From an uncultured Anaerolineae bacterium (GTDB lineage: Bacteria; Chloroflexota; Anaerolineae; CG2-30-64-16), in NCBI GenBank assembly GCA_937124585.1, contig CAKZKT010000018.1, positions 1-52,627 on the forward strand: DNA of 52,627 nucleotides, given 5' to 3'. Made by a program: the position numbers and the translations under genes. Below the pieces are notes generated by a model, which saw only the letters and a program-made list of their open reading frames with translations, was not told the DNA's origin and made no database searches. Positions 26,500-34,637 of this stretch are shown piece by piece (position 1 is the first letter of the stretch; every line of letters begins with the position of its first letter).

Positions 26500-27342
26500 T
26501 CATTCAAATCGGTACTCGTCGAAATCGGCCAGGGGCTGATAGCCGATCTTTTGATAAACGCTGTTCGAGGTGGGATTGGCCAGGTCGGTGAAAAGCGCGC
26601 AGAATTGCCAGCCGGCGTCGAGCATGCGCTGGCTGAGCTCGACGACGCAGGCCCCGGCATAGCCGCGGCGACGGAACTCGGGCGGCGTGTAGACCGGGCC
26701 GATGGCGACGCCGTGCGCGGTGTGGCGCGATCGGCCCGCCAGCGATACCGGCCGGTCGTCTTCCCAGAGGAGGATCTCGCGGGCTGCGATGCGCAGGCTG
26801 GCCGTTTCGGCGACGGCCGCCGGCGTCCCCTCCATGCCGACTTCCTGGGTGAATGCCCACATCCAATCGTTCACCAGCGCCAGATCGGCCTCATCGGCCA
26901 GCCGCGCCGCGCCCGACACACCCGCGGGCCGATGCACCTGACGCAGTTCGTAAACGCGCTCGTGGCGCAGGAGGCGGAACGTGCCGCCGGTCATGTCCGA
27001 CCACACGGCTGCGAACGCGCGCGCCACCGCGGCCGGGCCAATTGTGCCCGGCGGCGACCAGCCGCCGCGACGCAGATCCTGGGCGATCAGGGCCAGCGGG
27101 ATCGGGTCGGTGTCTTCGGCGTGGATGATCACGCGGTGCGGCGGGGTCATCAGTGCGGCGGCCCGCAACGCGCCATCGGCCTCTACCGTCGCCAGGTAGG
27201 GCGGCGTCCTGATCTGGTCCGGATGCTCCAGCAGGCGCATGGCGATGCCGAGCATCAGGTTGTTGATTGCTTCGTGGCGCTCGAGTGGTGCCCGCGCCCG
27301 GGCCAGGAAGGCCGCGGCATCGGTCTGACGCGTCAGCTTCAT
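26500..27342 (-). CDS. GNAT family N-acetyltransferase
   Basis: This 280-residue protein has its acetyltransferase core in the C-terminal half. The acetyl-CoA-binding loop is PPEFRRRGYAGACV (about 220-233), preceded by the beta strand GVAIGPVYT and followed by CALFTDLANPTSNSVYQKIG. The N-terminal half (1-140) is a diverged GNAT-like or accessory domain. The substrate is unknown. It is directly upstream of the acylase, so opposing acylation and deacylation of a common type of substrate is a reasonable but untested idea. GAGGTAA precedes the ATG and coincides with the end of a small upstream open frame. Confidence 0.85.
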   Translation of the reverse strand: MKLTRQTDAAAFLARARAPLERHEAINNLMLGIAMRLLEHPDQIRTPPYLATVEADGALRAAALMTPPHRVIIHAEDTDPIPLALIAQDLRRGGWSPPGTIGPAAVARAFAAVWSDMTGGTFRLLRHERVYELRQVHRPAGVSGAARLADEADLALVNDWMWAFTQEVGMEGTPAAVAETASLRIAAREILLWEDDRPVSLAGRSRHTAHGVAIGPVYTPPEFRRRGYAGACVVELSQRMLDAGWQFCALFTDLANPTSNSVYQKIGYQPLADFDEYRFE

Positions 27343-27345
27343 GGT

Positions 27346-27444
27346 TTACCTCGCTTCGAGAGCGGCGACCAGAGTGAAGTGGATATCGGCAAGTGCGGTT
27401 GGCCGGATGGGCCTGGCAACCTCCTGGTGGGTCGAGCTGAGCAT
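27346..27444 (-). other. Possible small open frame or frameshifted 3' extension of the Zn-ribbon gene
   Basis: Between the GNAT and Zn-ribbon genes an open frame ends with a TAA 4 bases before the GNAT ATG. Its last 50 or so codons (FESRVRHREEAWPVLAAML, then HQEVARPIRPTALADIHFTL) read like real protein. The only ATG in it, at 27444, gives 32 residues. Without a good start codon it could be a small coupled peptide, or a tail of the Zn-ribbon protein lost by a frameshift near 27505-27530. I cannot decide between these. Confidence 0.3.
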
Positions 27445-27500
27445 CGCCGCCAGGACGGGCCAGGCCTCTTCCCGATGCCTGACACGCGACTCGAACTCCC

Positions 27501-27851
27501 TCAGGCGTCTTGCGCAGCCAGATAGCGCTGATAGGCGGTGATCAGATTCTGTTCGATGACCGCGTGCAGGGGTGTCTGGACGCCGGGATTGCGCTCGACG
27601 GCCTGGAATATCTGCTTCGCGCACTGGCCACATAGCAAATAGCCGATCAAGATGCCGCGCGGCCGGTAGATGAACGCGTTCAACGAAAGTGCTCTTTGGC
27701 CTTTGTACGTCATTTCCTCGACGGGGAAGCCGCAGCCCGGACAGGCATCGCCGTCATAGAACCAGAAGCCCTTGATGGCATCGCCGAATTGGGCTCTGGT
27801 CCGTGCAAAGAATTCGGCAAACATTGCGTTTGCCTGCTCTTGTGGATTCAT
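27501..27851 (-). CDS. Conserved-looking protein with a four-Cys zinc site
   Basis: I do not recognise this 116-residue protein by name. It has CPGCG near residue 37-41 and CGQC near residue 74-77, spaced like a zinc-ribbon knuckle pair. Between them lies a hydrophobic strand (YRPRGILIGYLLCG), and the C-terminal 35 residues are helical. There is no signal peptide. The ATG is preceded by GGGGAGG. It stands between the UroD-family gene and GNAT on the same strand and is probably cotranscribed. A structural zinc site is inferred from spacing only; DNA, RNA or protein binding are all possible. Confidence 0.7.
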   Translation of the reverse strand: MNPQEQANAMFAEFFARTRAQFGDAIKGFWFYDGDACPGCGFPVEEMTYKGQRALSLNAFIYRPRGILIGYLLCGQCAKQIFQAVERNPGVQTPLHAVIEQNLITAYQRYLAAQDA

Positions 27852-27926
27852 ATCCTCCCCTCACAATCTTGTCAAATACTGCCAATGAGCGGCGACCGGC
27901 TGAAGTCTATGGCCGGCAGATAGTGT

Positions 27927-28922
27927 TCACGGCTGCGGTTTTTTCCATCTATCGGCGGCGAGAAAAGCCTCCAGCATCATCTGTTTCTTTTCCAGCGGCA
28001 CTCCGATTGCCTGGCCATCGCCGTAATCCGACAGGATGAAGCCGCCCTGTGGGGTGCCCCAATGTTCGATCAGCAGCCGGGCCTCTTCGCGGATGGCGTC
28101 GTCATCGGCGAACGGCAGCGTATGTTGGATGTCGCACAGTGATTCCAGGCAGACGCGGCCGGCGAAGCGCCGGCCAAATGTGGCCAGATCGCCGAACACG
28201 CGTGGCTGCTGAAGGTTCAGTACATTCACGCCGGCCTCGATCAGGCTGTCAATGTAGGCATCTACCCTGCCGCACGTGTGCATCCAGACATGCCAGCCCT
28301 GGGCGTGCATGGCGTCGAAAAGCCGCTTGTAGCATGGCTTGAAGAATGTATCAAACAGCTTTGTGCTGATAAAACCGGCGCGCTCTGTGCCCCAGTCGTC
28401 GGTAAAGCTGAAGCCGTGGATCTGACCCGGAAAGCGTCGGCCGATGTTCTCGATGATGCCCAGGTCGAACTCGACGATCCGGTCGGCCAGCATCTCGATG
28501 TTCTCGCGCTCCAGATAGAGATCGCGCAGGGTGTTCTCGAAGCCGTGCAGGGCGTGCATCCGCTCGAAGAGCAACATGAAGATCCCGGTGAGGATGTAGC
28601 GGTCGCCCGCGTCGGCGAAGCGTGTCTCCATGCCTTCGTAAAAGGCCGGATTGTCGGCAGCGGGCCACCGGAAATGGGCCAGCGCGGCCCAGTCGGCGAG
28701 TGGATGGCCTTTCACCTGGCCCATGTTTGCCACCTCGGAGCGCACCCAGGTGCAGCCCCATTCGTCCACCGTCTCCCGCTGCGCGTGGTCGCCGGTGCCG
28801 ATCTGATTCCAGTTGACCGTATGGGTATCGCTTAAGCCCAACGTGCTGAACCGCAGCGGCAGCCGGTCGGGGCCGGTGAACTCGACCGCGCGGCGCACCA
28901 CTTCGTATGAGGACATGGCCAT
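27927..28922 (-). CDS. UroD-superfamily protein (methyltransferase-like)
   Basis: A 331-residue UroD-fold protein. ATG 28922 is chosen because AGGGAG precedes it and the longer open frame would overlap the MATE coding sequence. It starts MAMSSYEVVRRAVEFTGPDR, typical of the UroD/methyltransferase superfamily, and has GFSFTDDWGTERAGFISTK and MHTCGRVDAYIDSLIEAG. The H-x-C zinc pair is present, but the late Cys of corrinoid methyltransferases is not obvious (LSDYGDG occupies that region). It is thus more diverged than the gene at 6454-7467. Many such proteins in Chloroflexota sit in sugar or aromatic catabolic loci. Substrate unknown. It follows the MATE stop by 20 bases. Confidence 0.75.
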   Translation of the reverse strand: MAMSSYEVVRRAVEFTGPDRLPLRFSTLGLSDTHTVNWNQIGTGDHAQRETVDEWGCTWVRSEVANMGQVKGHPLADWAALAHFRWPAADNPAFYEGMETRFADAGDRYILTGIFMLLFERMHALHGFENTLRDLYLERENIEMLADRIVEFDLGIIENIGRRFPGQIHGFSFTDDWGTERAGFISTKLFDTFFKPCYKRLFDAMHAQGWHVWMHTCGRVDAYIDSLIEAGVNVLNLQQPRVFGDLATFGRRFAGRVCLESLCDIQHTLPFADDDAIREEARLLIEHWGTPQGGFILSDYGDGQAIGVPLEKKQMMLEAFLAADRWKKPQP

Positions 28923-28942
28923 AGTATTCGCTCCCTTTTTGA

Positions 28943-30314
28943 TCAGATCCGCACGGCCTGCCAGCGGCCCTGGCGGAAGCGCGCCACCAGCAGCCCCGCC
29001 TGCACCGCCATGCCGACCACCAATGCCCACCAGATGCCGTCCGCCTGCCAGCCCAGATACATGGCGAGGAACCAGGCGACCGGCAGCTGCACCAGCCACA
29101 AGGCAATGATGTTCACCACCATCGGCGAGACCGTATCGCCGGCGCCTGTCAACGCGCCGTCGAGCGCCATGCCCAACGTCATCAACACGCGATAGAGCGC
29201 CAGCACCCCCATCGCAGCGACACCGACCGCGATGGTCTGCGGATCGCCGGTAAACAGGCGCAGCGCCGGCTCGGCCCAGAGGACCAGCAAGCCGAGCAGC
29301 AACGCGGCGATTCCGGTCGCCATGGTTGCGATGGCCGTCGCCGCGCGCGCGGCCCGACGCGGCTGCCCCGCACCCAGGTTCTGCCCGACCATGGCCGGCA
29401 TGGCGCCGCTCAGGCCACCGGCAGGGATCAGCAGCAGCATCGCGGCGCGGCCGAAAAGGCTGAACGCAGCCAGCGGCGCCACGCCGTAGGTGGCCATGAG
29501 GCGCATCAAGATGGTATTGGCCAGATTGGGCAGGCCACGCTGGGCGATGCCCGGCACCGCGATGCGCAGGATGCGGCCGATCATCGGCCAGTCTGGCCGA
29601 AGATAACGCAGCTCAAAGCGCACGGCCGCCCGGCCACTGGCCAACAAATAGAAGCCGTAGAGCGTCCCGATAGTGTTGGCCAACGCCAGTGCCAGCCCGG
29701 CACCGCCTATCCCCAGCCCCAGCCAGATCAGCAGCGGCTCCAGGAGCAGAAACGAAAACAGGGTGAGCAGGTTCATCTGGAGCGAGAGCTGGGGATTTCC
29801 TGCGCAATTGAGCATATTGCCCACACTCGGCACCATCTCTATGGGGATCAGGCCGACGAAGATGGCGCGCGCATAAGCTGTGGTGGGCGCCAACAGGTCG
29901 CCGCCGGCGCCTACCAGGATCAACAGCGGCTCGGTGAAAAAGCAGGCCGATGATTCCCAGGCTGCCCGCCGCGATCACAAACAGAAGCACGGCCTGCGTC
30001 ACGGCCTGGTTCGCCCGCTCCCCATCGCGGGCGCCGACATAGCGAGCGACCACCGCGCCGCTGGCACCGCTCAGCGCCATCAGCACGCTGATCATGGTGA
30101 AGCGGAGCGACATCGCCAGGGCTGCCGCGGCCAGCGCCGATGAGCCCAGCCGGCCCAGCCAGTAGGCATCGTACAGGCCGGGGAAGAACGAAAGGCCCTG
30201 GCTGATCATCAGGGGCCAGCTGAGCTGCCAGATATTATCCCGCAGCCGGCCGTGAGTGATGTCGAGCGTCCGGTACCCCAGGCCCAGACGCTGCGCCAAC
30301 GAACGAACAGACAT
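28943..30314 (-). pseudogene. MATE family efflux transporter, frameshifted
   Basis: Two overlapping frames make one MATE transporter of about 456 residues, the normal length. The first part starts at ATG 30314 and covers the first helices (LMISQGLSFFPGLYDAYWLG, then SGASGAVVARYVGARDGERA). It runs out of homology after GIIGLLF. The second frame resumes with the expected continuation (LILVGAGGDLLAPTTAYARA) through the remaining helices to a stop at 28943. The break is at a run of five A (29937-29941; T on the coding strand), consistent with gain of one base or loss of two. It may be a sequencing error, a recent mutation, or less likely programmed slippage. Intact, it would export cations or drugs by Na+ or H+ antiport. 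It lies between the cyclase-like and UroD-family genes. Confidence 0.85.
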
Positions 30315-30329
30315 GGAGGTATTTCCTCA

Positions 30330-33300
30330 TCAACCCGAATTTGCCTGGGCCGCTTCGTAGTCTGCGCGAATTTGCCGGTGCAGGGCGATGTTCTCCAGAA
30401 AAGTCGGCCGATAGGGGCTTTCCGGCGGGATCAGATCGTGTTTGCGCATCATCTCGGCGTAGGCGCGCTCCAGGAACGCGCGCGCCTCGGCTGCGCGCTG
30501 ATTCGCGGCCAGCGCCAGGCTGTGCCGGTAGAGAATCTCCTCGCCCAGGCATTCGATCACCTGGGTGAAGCCGAACTGCTCGTAGATCTCCAGGGCCGTC
30601 TGCGAGGCAGCGAGCGCGGCGAGACGGTGCGCCTCACACTCGTTCGGATCCTCCAGGCTGCGCGCCAGTCCCAGATGCGCGGCGGCCGCCTCGCAGGCCG
30701 CGGCCATCTGATACTGCCGGGAAAGCTGATCGGTGGCGACCATCTGCGCGATTTCGGCCTGCACCGCGAGCACCTGGCGCCAGTGCGCCACGCCACCCTG
30801 CGCGTTGTGCAGGATCGCCTCGACCAGGCGCAGGCCCGCCCGGCCGATGTCGAGGATCACCCGCTCGCCGACCGCGGCTGCCTCGGCCAGGGTGGCCCAG
30901 CCCTCCTCGTAGCGGCCCAGCGCGGCCTGGATCTGGGCGATGCGCAGCAGCGGAAACAGCCGATCCGGCAGCTCGCTCCACAGGGCCAGGGCTTCTTGCA
31001 TCAGCGCCAGCCCGGCCTCGTAGTCGCCCAGGTAGAGCGCCGTGATCTGGCCGCAGAACATCATCGCGTGGCCCTCGCCCAGGCGATTGCCCGTCTCGCG
31101 ATAGAGGCGGACGCGTTTCTGCTCGAACTCGCTGAGCTGGCGATAGTAGTCGCCGGCCCGCTCGTATTGGGGGCCGAGTGCCGCCAGCAGACTTGCCTCG
31201 GTCTCTTTGTCTTCCAGGCGCTGCGAGATCGTCAGGGCCGCCTGCAGGTACTCGGTGCTTTTCTGCAGATCGTCCATGCCGTAGGCGCTGCCGATCCCCA
31301 GCAACAGGCCGATCTCCATGCGCAGGTCGCCCAGCTGCCGGGTGAGCGCCAGCGCCTGATCGGCGAGCTCGCGCCAGGCCGGGTCTTTGCGCAGGTGGTG
31401 CAGCTGGCCGAGCGTGACCAGGGCAGTCATCTCCCGGCGTCGGTCGTCGGCCTGACGGGCGAGCGCCAGCGCCTGCTGCGCCATCGCCAGCCCTTCATCC
31501 AGCTCCGCGCGCGAGGTGGGGCTGTTCACTTCCGGCTGCGCCAGCAGCGCATCGGCCAGGAAGAGCGGGTCGTCGGCCATTTCTCTGGCAAGCGCCAACA
31601 AGGCGCGCGCGTCGGCCACGCCGGCTTCGACGTTGCCCATCGGGATCAGCGCCTGGCGTCGGCCGTCGAGCGCCTCGAAACGCAGCTCGTAGATCGTGCG
31701 CAGTTGCGTTGCGCTCTCGGCCTGCGCGGCAAGCTGATCGAGCAGCACCAGGGCCCGAGTGTAGTGCGCTGCGGCATCTGCGTTGGCGTACACCCGGCGC
31801 GCCTCGGCCGCCGCGGCCAGCGCATGATAGAGCTCCCGATTGGGATCGCCCGCCTGGCGGTAATGATAGGCCAGCAGCCCATGATAGGGTTTGATCGCTT
31901 CCGGTTCGAGAACGGACTCGATCTCCTGGGCCACCAGCCGATGGTAAGCAGCCCGCTGCGAGCTGAGCAGGCTTTCGTAGATGAGATCGCGCGCCAGAGA
32001 CGGCGTGAAGGTGTACTCCATGCCCAGCTCCGGCGTCAGGCCATGCTCATGGATGATTTGGGCGCGTTGCAGGCCGGTCAGACAGGCCGCGGTCAGGGCG
32101 GGATCGCCCACACACGCCTCCAGCACTTTGCGCCAGAAGAGCGGGCCAATCACTGCGGCGATCTGCAGGACATGGCGCTCGTCGGCCGATAGCCGATCGA
32201 CGCGTGCCAGGAAGAGGCTGCGCAAGCTGCCGGGCAGATCGAAAGAATGGATCGGCTGAGTGGGCCGCCAGATACCGTCCGCGTCGCGCCGCAGGAGGCC
32301 CTGATCAATGAGGGCGTAGACGATCTCGCGAAGATAGTAGGGATTGCCTGCGGCTTTTTCGATTATCAGCGCGAGCGCCAGCTCGGGCAGCTCGCTCTGG
32401 CCGAGCATCTCCTCGACCAACGCCCGGCTCTCGTCGCGGGTGAGCGGCGGCAGGTCAACCATCGTCAGCCGATGCGGGAATTCGGTCTCGACGCGATGGC
32501 GAAAATCCCACACGGGCGCGCTGCGATCGGGCCGAAAGCTGGCCAGCCACAGGACAGGCGCGATGTCGCACACGGGCAGGCAGTGTTGCAGCGCCTCGAG
32601 CGAGCTAGCATCGGCCCATTGGAGGTCGTTGAACGCCAGCACCAGGGGGCCCTGTCTGGCCAACGCCGCGATCCAGGCATACAGGGTCTGGGCCAGTTGG
32701 CGCTGCAACGTGTCGCCTTTGAGATGGGCGATGCGTTCGGCGACGGGGCCCTCGGCCGGCAGCGCGAGCAGGAGAGCGAGATAGGGCCGATAATGTGCGG
32801 CCTCTGCGCCCCAGAGCGCGTCGGTTTGCTGACGCAGGAGCACGGTCAGATCGCGCTCGTCGCCGGCGAAGCTTTCCAGCCAGCTGCGCAAAAGGTCGCC
32901 CCATAGGGCATAGGGGGTGGCCTGGTCGTAGGAGCGACAGGTGACGGCGAGCCAGGTGAGGGCGGCGGGAGTCAGCGCAGTCGCCGGCCGGGGGGTCTCA
33001 TCGCGGCAAAGCGGGATAAGCTGTGCTGCGTGTTGGCGCAGGCGATGGATCAGCAACGACTTGCCCATTCCCTTCTCGCCGATCAGCAGCACAATGCCGC
33101 CCCGGCCGCTGCACAGCGCTTCGATGCGAGCCTTGAGCGTCGTGAAGGCCGTCTCGCGGCCAGTGAACGGCAGGGCCAGATCGTGCGCCGGCGGCGCGCC
33201 GCTCACCCGATGGGCGCGCAACGGCCGATAGACGGCGATCGGCCGGCCAATCCCTTTGACGTGGATTTCGCCCAACGGTTGCCACTCGAAACGGTTGGCG

Positions 33301-34052
33301 ATCAGGTGATAGGTGTGTTCGCTCACCAGCACGGTGCCCGGTGCGGCGGCAGCCTCCATGCGCGCCGCCAGGGCCACTCCTTCGCCCATGGCCGTGTCCT
33401 CGCGATGGACGCCCGCTTCGCCCACGCTGGCGACGATCACCTCGCCGGTGTTGATGCCCACGCGCAGTTTGAGATCGGCCTGGGAGTGCGCCTGCAGCTC
33501 CTCGGCGCAGGCGCGAATCGCCGCGTGCATCGCCAGGCCAGCCAGCACGGCGCGCTCCGGATCATCCTCGTGCGCGTCGGTGGCGCCGAAGAAGGCGACC
33601 AGGCCATCGCCCCGGAATTGATCCACCCGGCCGCCGAAACGATCTACCTCGGCCGCCAGCAGCCGGAGCACGCGGTTCATGAGCTGCACCCAGGCTTCTG
33701 TGCCAAGCTGCTCCATGAGATCGGTGGATCTGTACACATCGGCCAGCAGACTGGTGGCGATTCGACGCTCGCCGGCCAGGGCCGGGATCGTCTCCGGTCG
33801 TTGCGGAGCCGGCCGCAAAGAGGGCGCAACCGGCTCGCCCACGGCCGGCGCGGGGATCGGCTCGAGCGGCAGGCGTAACTGCGCCGGCGAGGTCGCGACC
33901 TCGCCGAGCCGGCGGCCGCACATCCCGCAGAAACGGAAGTCATCCGGGTTGGCAAAGCCGCAATCCGGACAGACGACGCCCAGCGCCGCGCCGCACCGGC
34001 CGCAGAATTTCATCAGGAAAGGGCTCTCAAAGCCGCAGACCGGACATTTCAC
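30330..34052 (-). CDS. Zn-ribbon / class III cyclase-like / AAA ATPase / TPR regulator
   Basis: This 1240-residue cytoplasmic protein starts best at GTG 34052, giving MKCPVCGFESPFLMKFCGRC with AGGTGG upstream. Two zinc ribbons (1-52) precede a class III nucleotidyl cyclase domain (about 94-270). Its metal-binding Asp residues are in LLADVYRST and FRGDGLVAFFG. The base-specifying Lys position reads Gln (VDQFRGD). The transition-state motif reads VALAARM instead of VNLAARL, so the Asn is missing while the Arg is kept. An AAA/STAND-type ATPase follows (Walker A GEKGMGKS about 326; Walker B LVLAFNDLQWAD about 472), then TPR-like helices to the end. The family is a signal-responsive regulator; catalytic competence of the cyclase is doubtful. 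A cNMP-binding gene lies just upstream. Confidence 0.88.
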   Translation of the reverse strand: MKCPVCGFESPFLMKFCGRCGAALGVVCPDCGFANPDDFRFCGMCGRRLGEVATSPAQLRLPLEPIPAPAVGEPVAPSLRPAPQRPETIPALAGERRIATSLLADVYRSTDLMEQLGTEAWVQLMNRVLRLLAAEVDRFGGRVDQFRGDGLVAFFGATDAHEDDPERAVLAGLAMHAAIRACAEELQAHSQADLKLRVGINTGEVIVASVGEAGVHREDTAMGEGVALAARMEAAAAPGTVLVSEHTYHLIANRFEWQPLGEIHVKGIGRPIAVYRPLRAHRVSGAPPAHDLALPFTGRETAFTTLKARIEALCSGRGGIVLLIGEKGMGKSLLIHRLRQHAAQLIPLCRDETPRPATALTPAALTWLAVTCRSYDQATPYALWGDLLRSWLESFAGDERDLTVLLRQQTDALWGAEAAHYRPYLALLLALPAEGPVAERIAHLKGDTLQRQLAQTLYAWIAALARQGPLVLAFNDLQWADASSLEALQHCLPVCDIAPVLWLASFRPDRSAPVWDFRHRVETEFPHRLTMVDLPPLTRDESRALVEEMLGQSELPELALALIIEKAAGNPYYLREIVYALIDQGLLRRDADGIWRPTQPIHSFDLPGSLRSLFLARVDRLSADERHVLQIAAVIGPLFWRKVLEACVGDPALTAACLTGLQRAQIIHEHGLTPELGMEYTFTPSLARDLIYESLLSSQRAAYHRLVAQEIESVLEPEAIKPYHGLLAYHYRQAGDPNRELYHALAAAAEARRVYANADAAAHYTRALVLLDQLAAQAESATQLRTIYELRFEALDGRRQALIPMGNVEAGVADARALLALAREMADDPLFLADALLAQPEVNSPTSRAELDEGLAMAQQALALARQADDRRREMTALVTLGQLHHLRKDPAWRELADQALALTRQLGDLRMEIGLLLGIGSAYGMDDLQKSTEYLQAALTISQRLEDKETEASLLAALGPQYERAGDYYRQLSEFEQKRVRLYRETGNRLGEGHAMMFCGQITALYLGDYEAGLALMQEALALWSELPDRLFPLLRIAQIQAALGRYEEGWATLAEAAAVGERVILDIGRAGLRLVEAILHNAQGGVAHWRQVLAVQAEIAQMVATDQLSRQYQMAAACEAAAAHLGLARSLEDPNECEAHRLAALAASQTALEIYEQFGFTQVIECLGEEILYRHSLALAANQRAAEARAFLERAYAEMMRKHDLIPPESPYRPTFLENIALHRQIRADYEAAQANSG

Positions 34053-34079
34053 CGATGAGATCCACCTGCAATGCACAAT

Positions 34080-34112
34080 AGAGACCGGGCTTCCACGGGA
34101 AACCCGGTCTCT
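34080..34112 (-). terminator. 15-bp hairpin between the cNMP-binding and cyclase-like genes
   Basis: AGAGACCGGGCTTCC (34080-34094) pairs with 34098-34112 with a single mismatch and a 3-base loop. It lies 51 bases beyond the stop of the cNMP-binding gene and directly before the cyclase-like gene. It probably ends or attenuates the upstream transcript. No T-tract is obvious. Confidence 0.55.
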
Positions 34113-34163
34113 GATTTCGTACAGCGGGCCGAGCGCGGCACGCCTGCCGCGTTCGACAGCAAG

Positions 34164-34601
34164 CTATTGAAGCCGATCCAGCGCCATGCGGAAGCGCCTG
34201 GCCAGCTCCTGGAGGATGGCTACCGCCATCTGGGCATCCTCTTTCAGGATACTGAGAAAATCCCAACGTGTCAAAACCAGGCACTCGGTTGGTTCGGTGG
34301 CCGTTACCGTCGCGGTGCGGATGCCCTCATCGAGCAACGCCAGTTCGCCGAAGAAATCGGCCGGGCCGAAAGAATTCACCATCACCTTCTCGCCGTCAGC
34401 GCGCGTGCGGATCGCCTCTGCCCTGCCGGAGACCAGGAGGAAGAAGCCCTCGCCGCCCTGGCCCTGGGTGACCATCTCCTGGCCCGCGGCGTAGCGGCGT
34501 TCGACGAAGCGCTCCGCCAGTTTCCGCAGCTGGCGATTGTTCAGGCCCTGGAAAAGGGGCACACGTTGCAGAAATTGCAGGATGTTCTCTGCATTTGGCA
34601 T
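34164..34601 (-). CDS. Stand-alone cyclic-nucleotide-binding domain protein
   Basis: This 145-residue protein is a single cNMP-binding domain with no DNA-binding domain. The jelly-roll motif GQEMVTQGQGGEGFFLLVSG leads to the phosphate-binding cassette FGELALLDEGIRTATV, where the Glu and the Arg that hold the ribose and phosphate of cAMP or cGMP are both present. A short C-terminal helix (AVAILQELARRFRMALDR) ends it. The start at 34601 is preferred because AGGAG lies about 9 bases upstream; a GTG 9 bases earlier sits too close to it. As the neighbour of a cyclase-like regulator it is the natural candidate sensor, probably acting through protein contacts. Confidence 0.88.
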   Translation of the reverse strand: MPNAENILQFLQRVPLFQGLNNRQLRKLAERFVERRYAAGQEMVTQGQGGEGFFLLVSGRAEAIRTRADGEKVMVNSFGPADFFGELALLDEGIRTATVTATEPTECLVLTRWDFLSILKEDAQMAVAILQELARRFRMALDRLQ

Positions 34602-34637
34602 GAGATGCACTCTCCTATGGGATAATGGCCCGTCCCA

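Noticed and set aside
29909-29945. Programmed ribosomal frameshift in the MATE gene
   Set aside because: There is no stop codon or hungry codon at the slip site and no visible downstream stimulator; MATE genes are not known to use recoding. Mutation or error is simpler.
30252-32192. A 646-codon open frame antisense to the TPR region of the cyclase-like regulator
   Set aside because: Low-complexity Leu/Gln/Arg translation mirrors the TPR codons; no domain.
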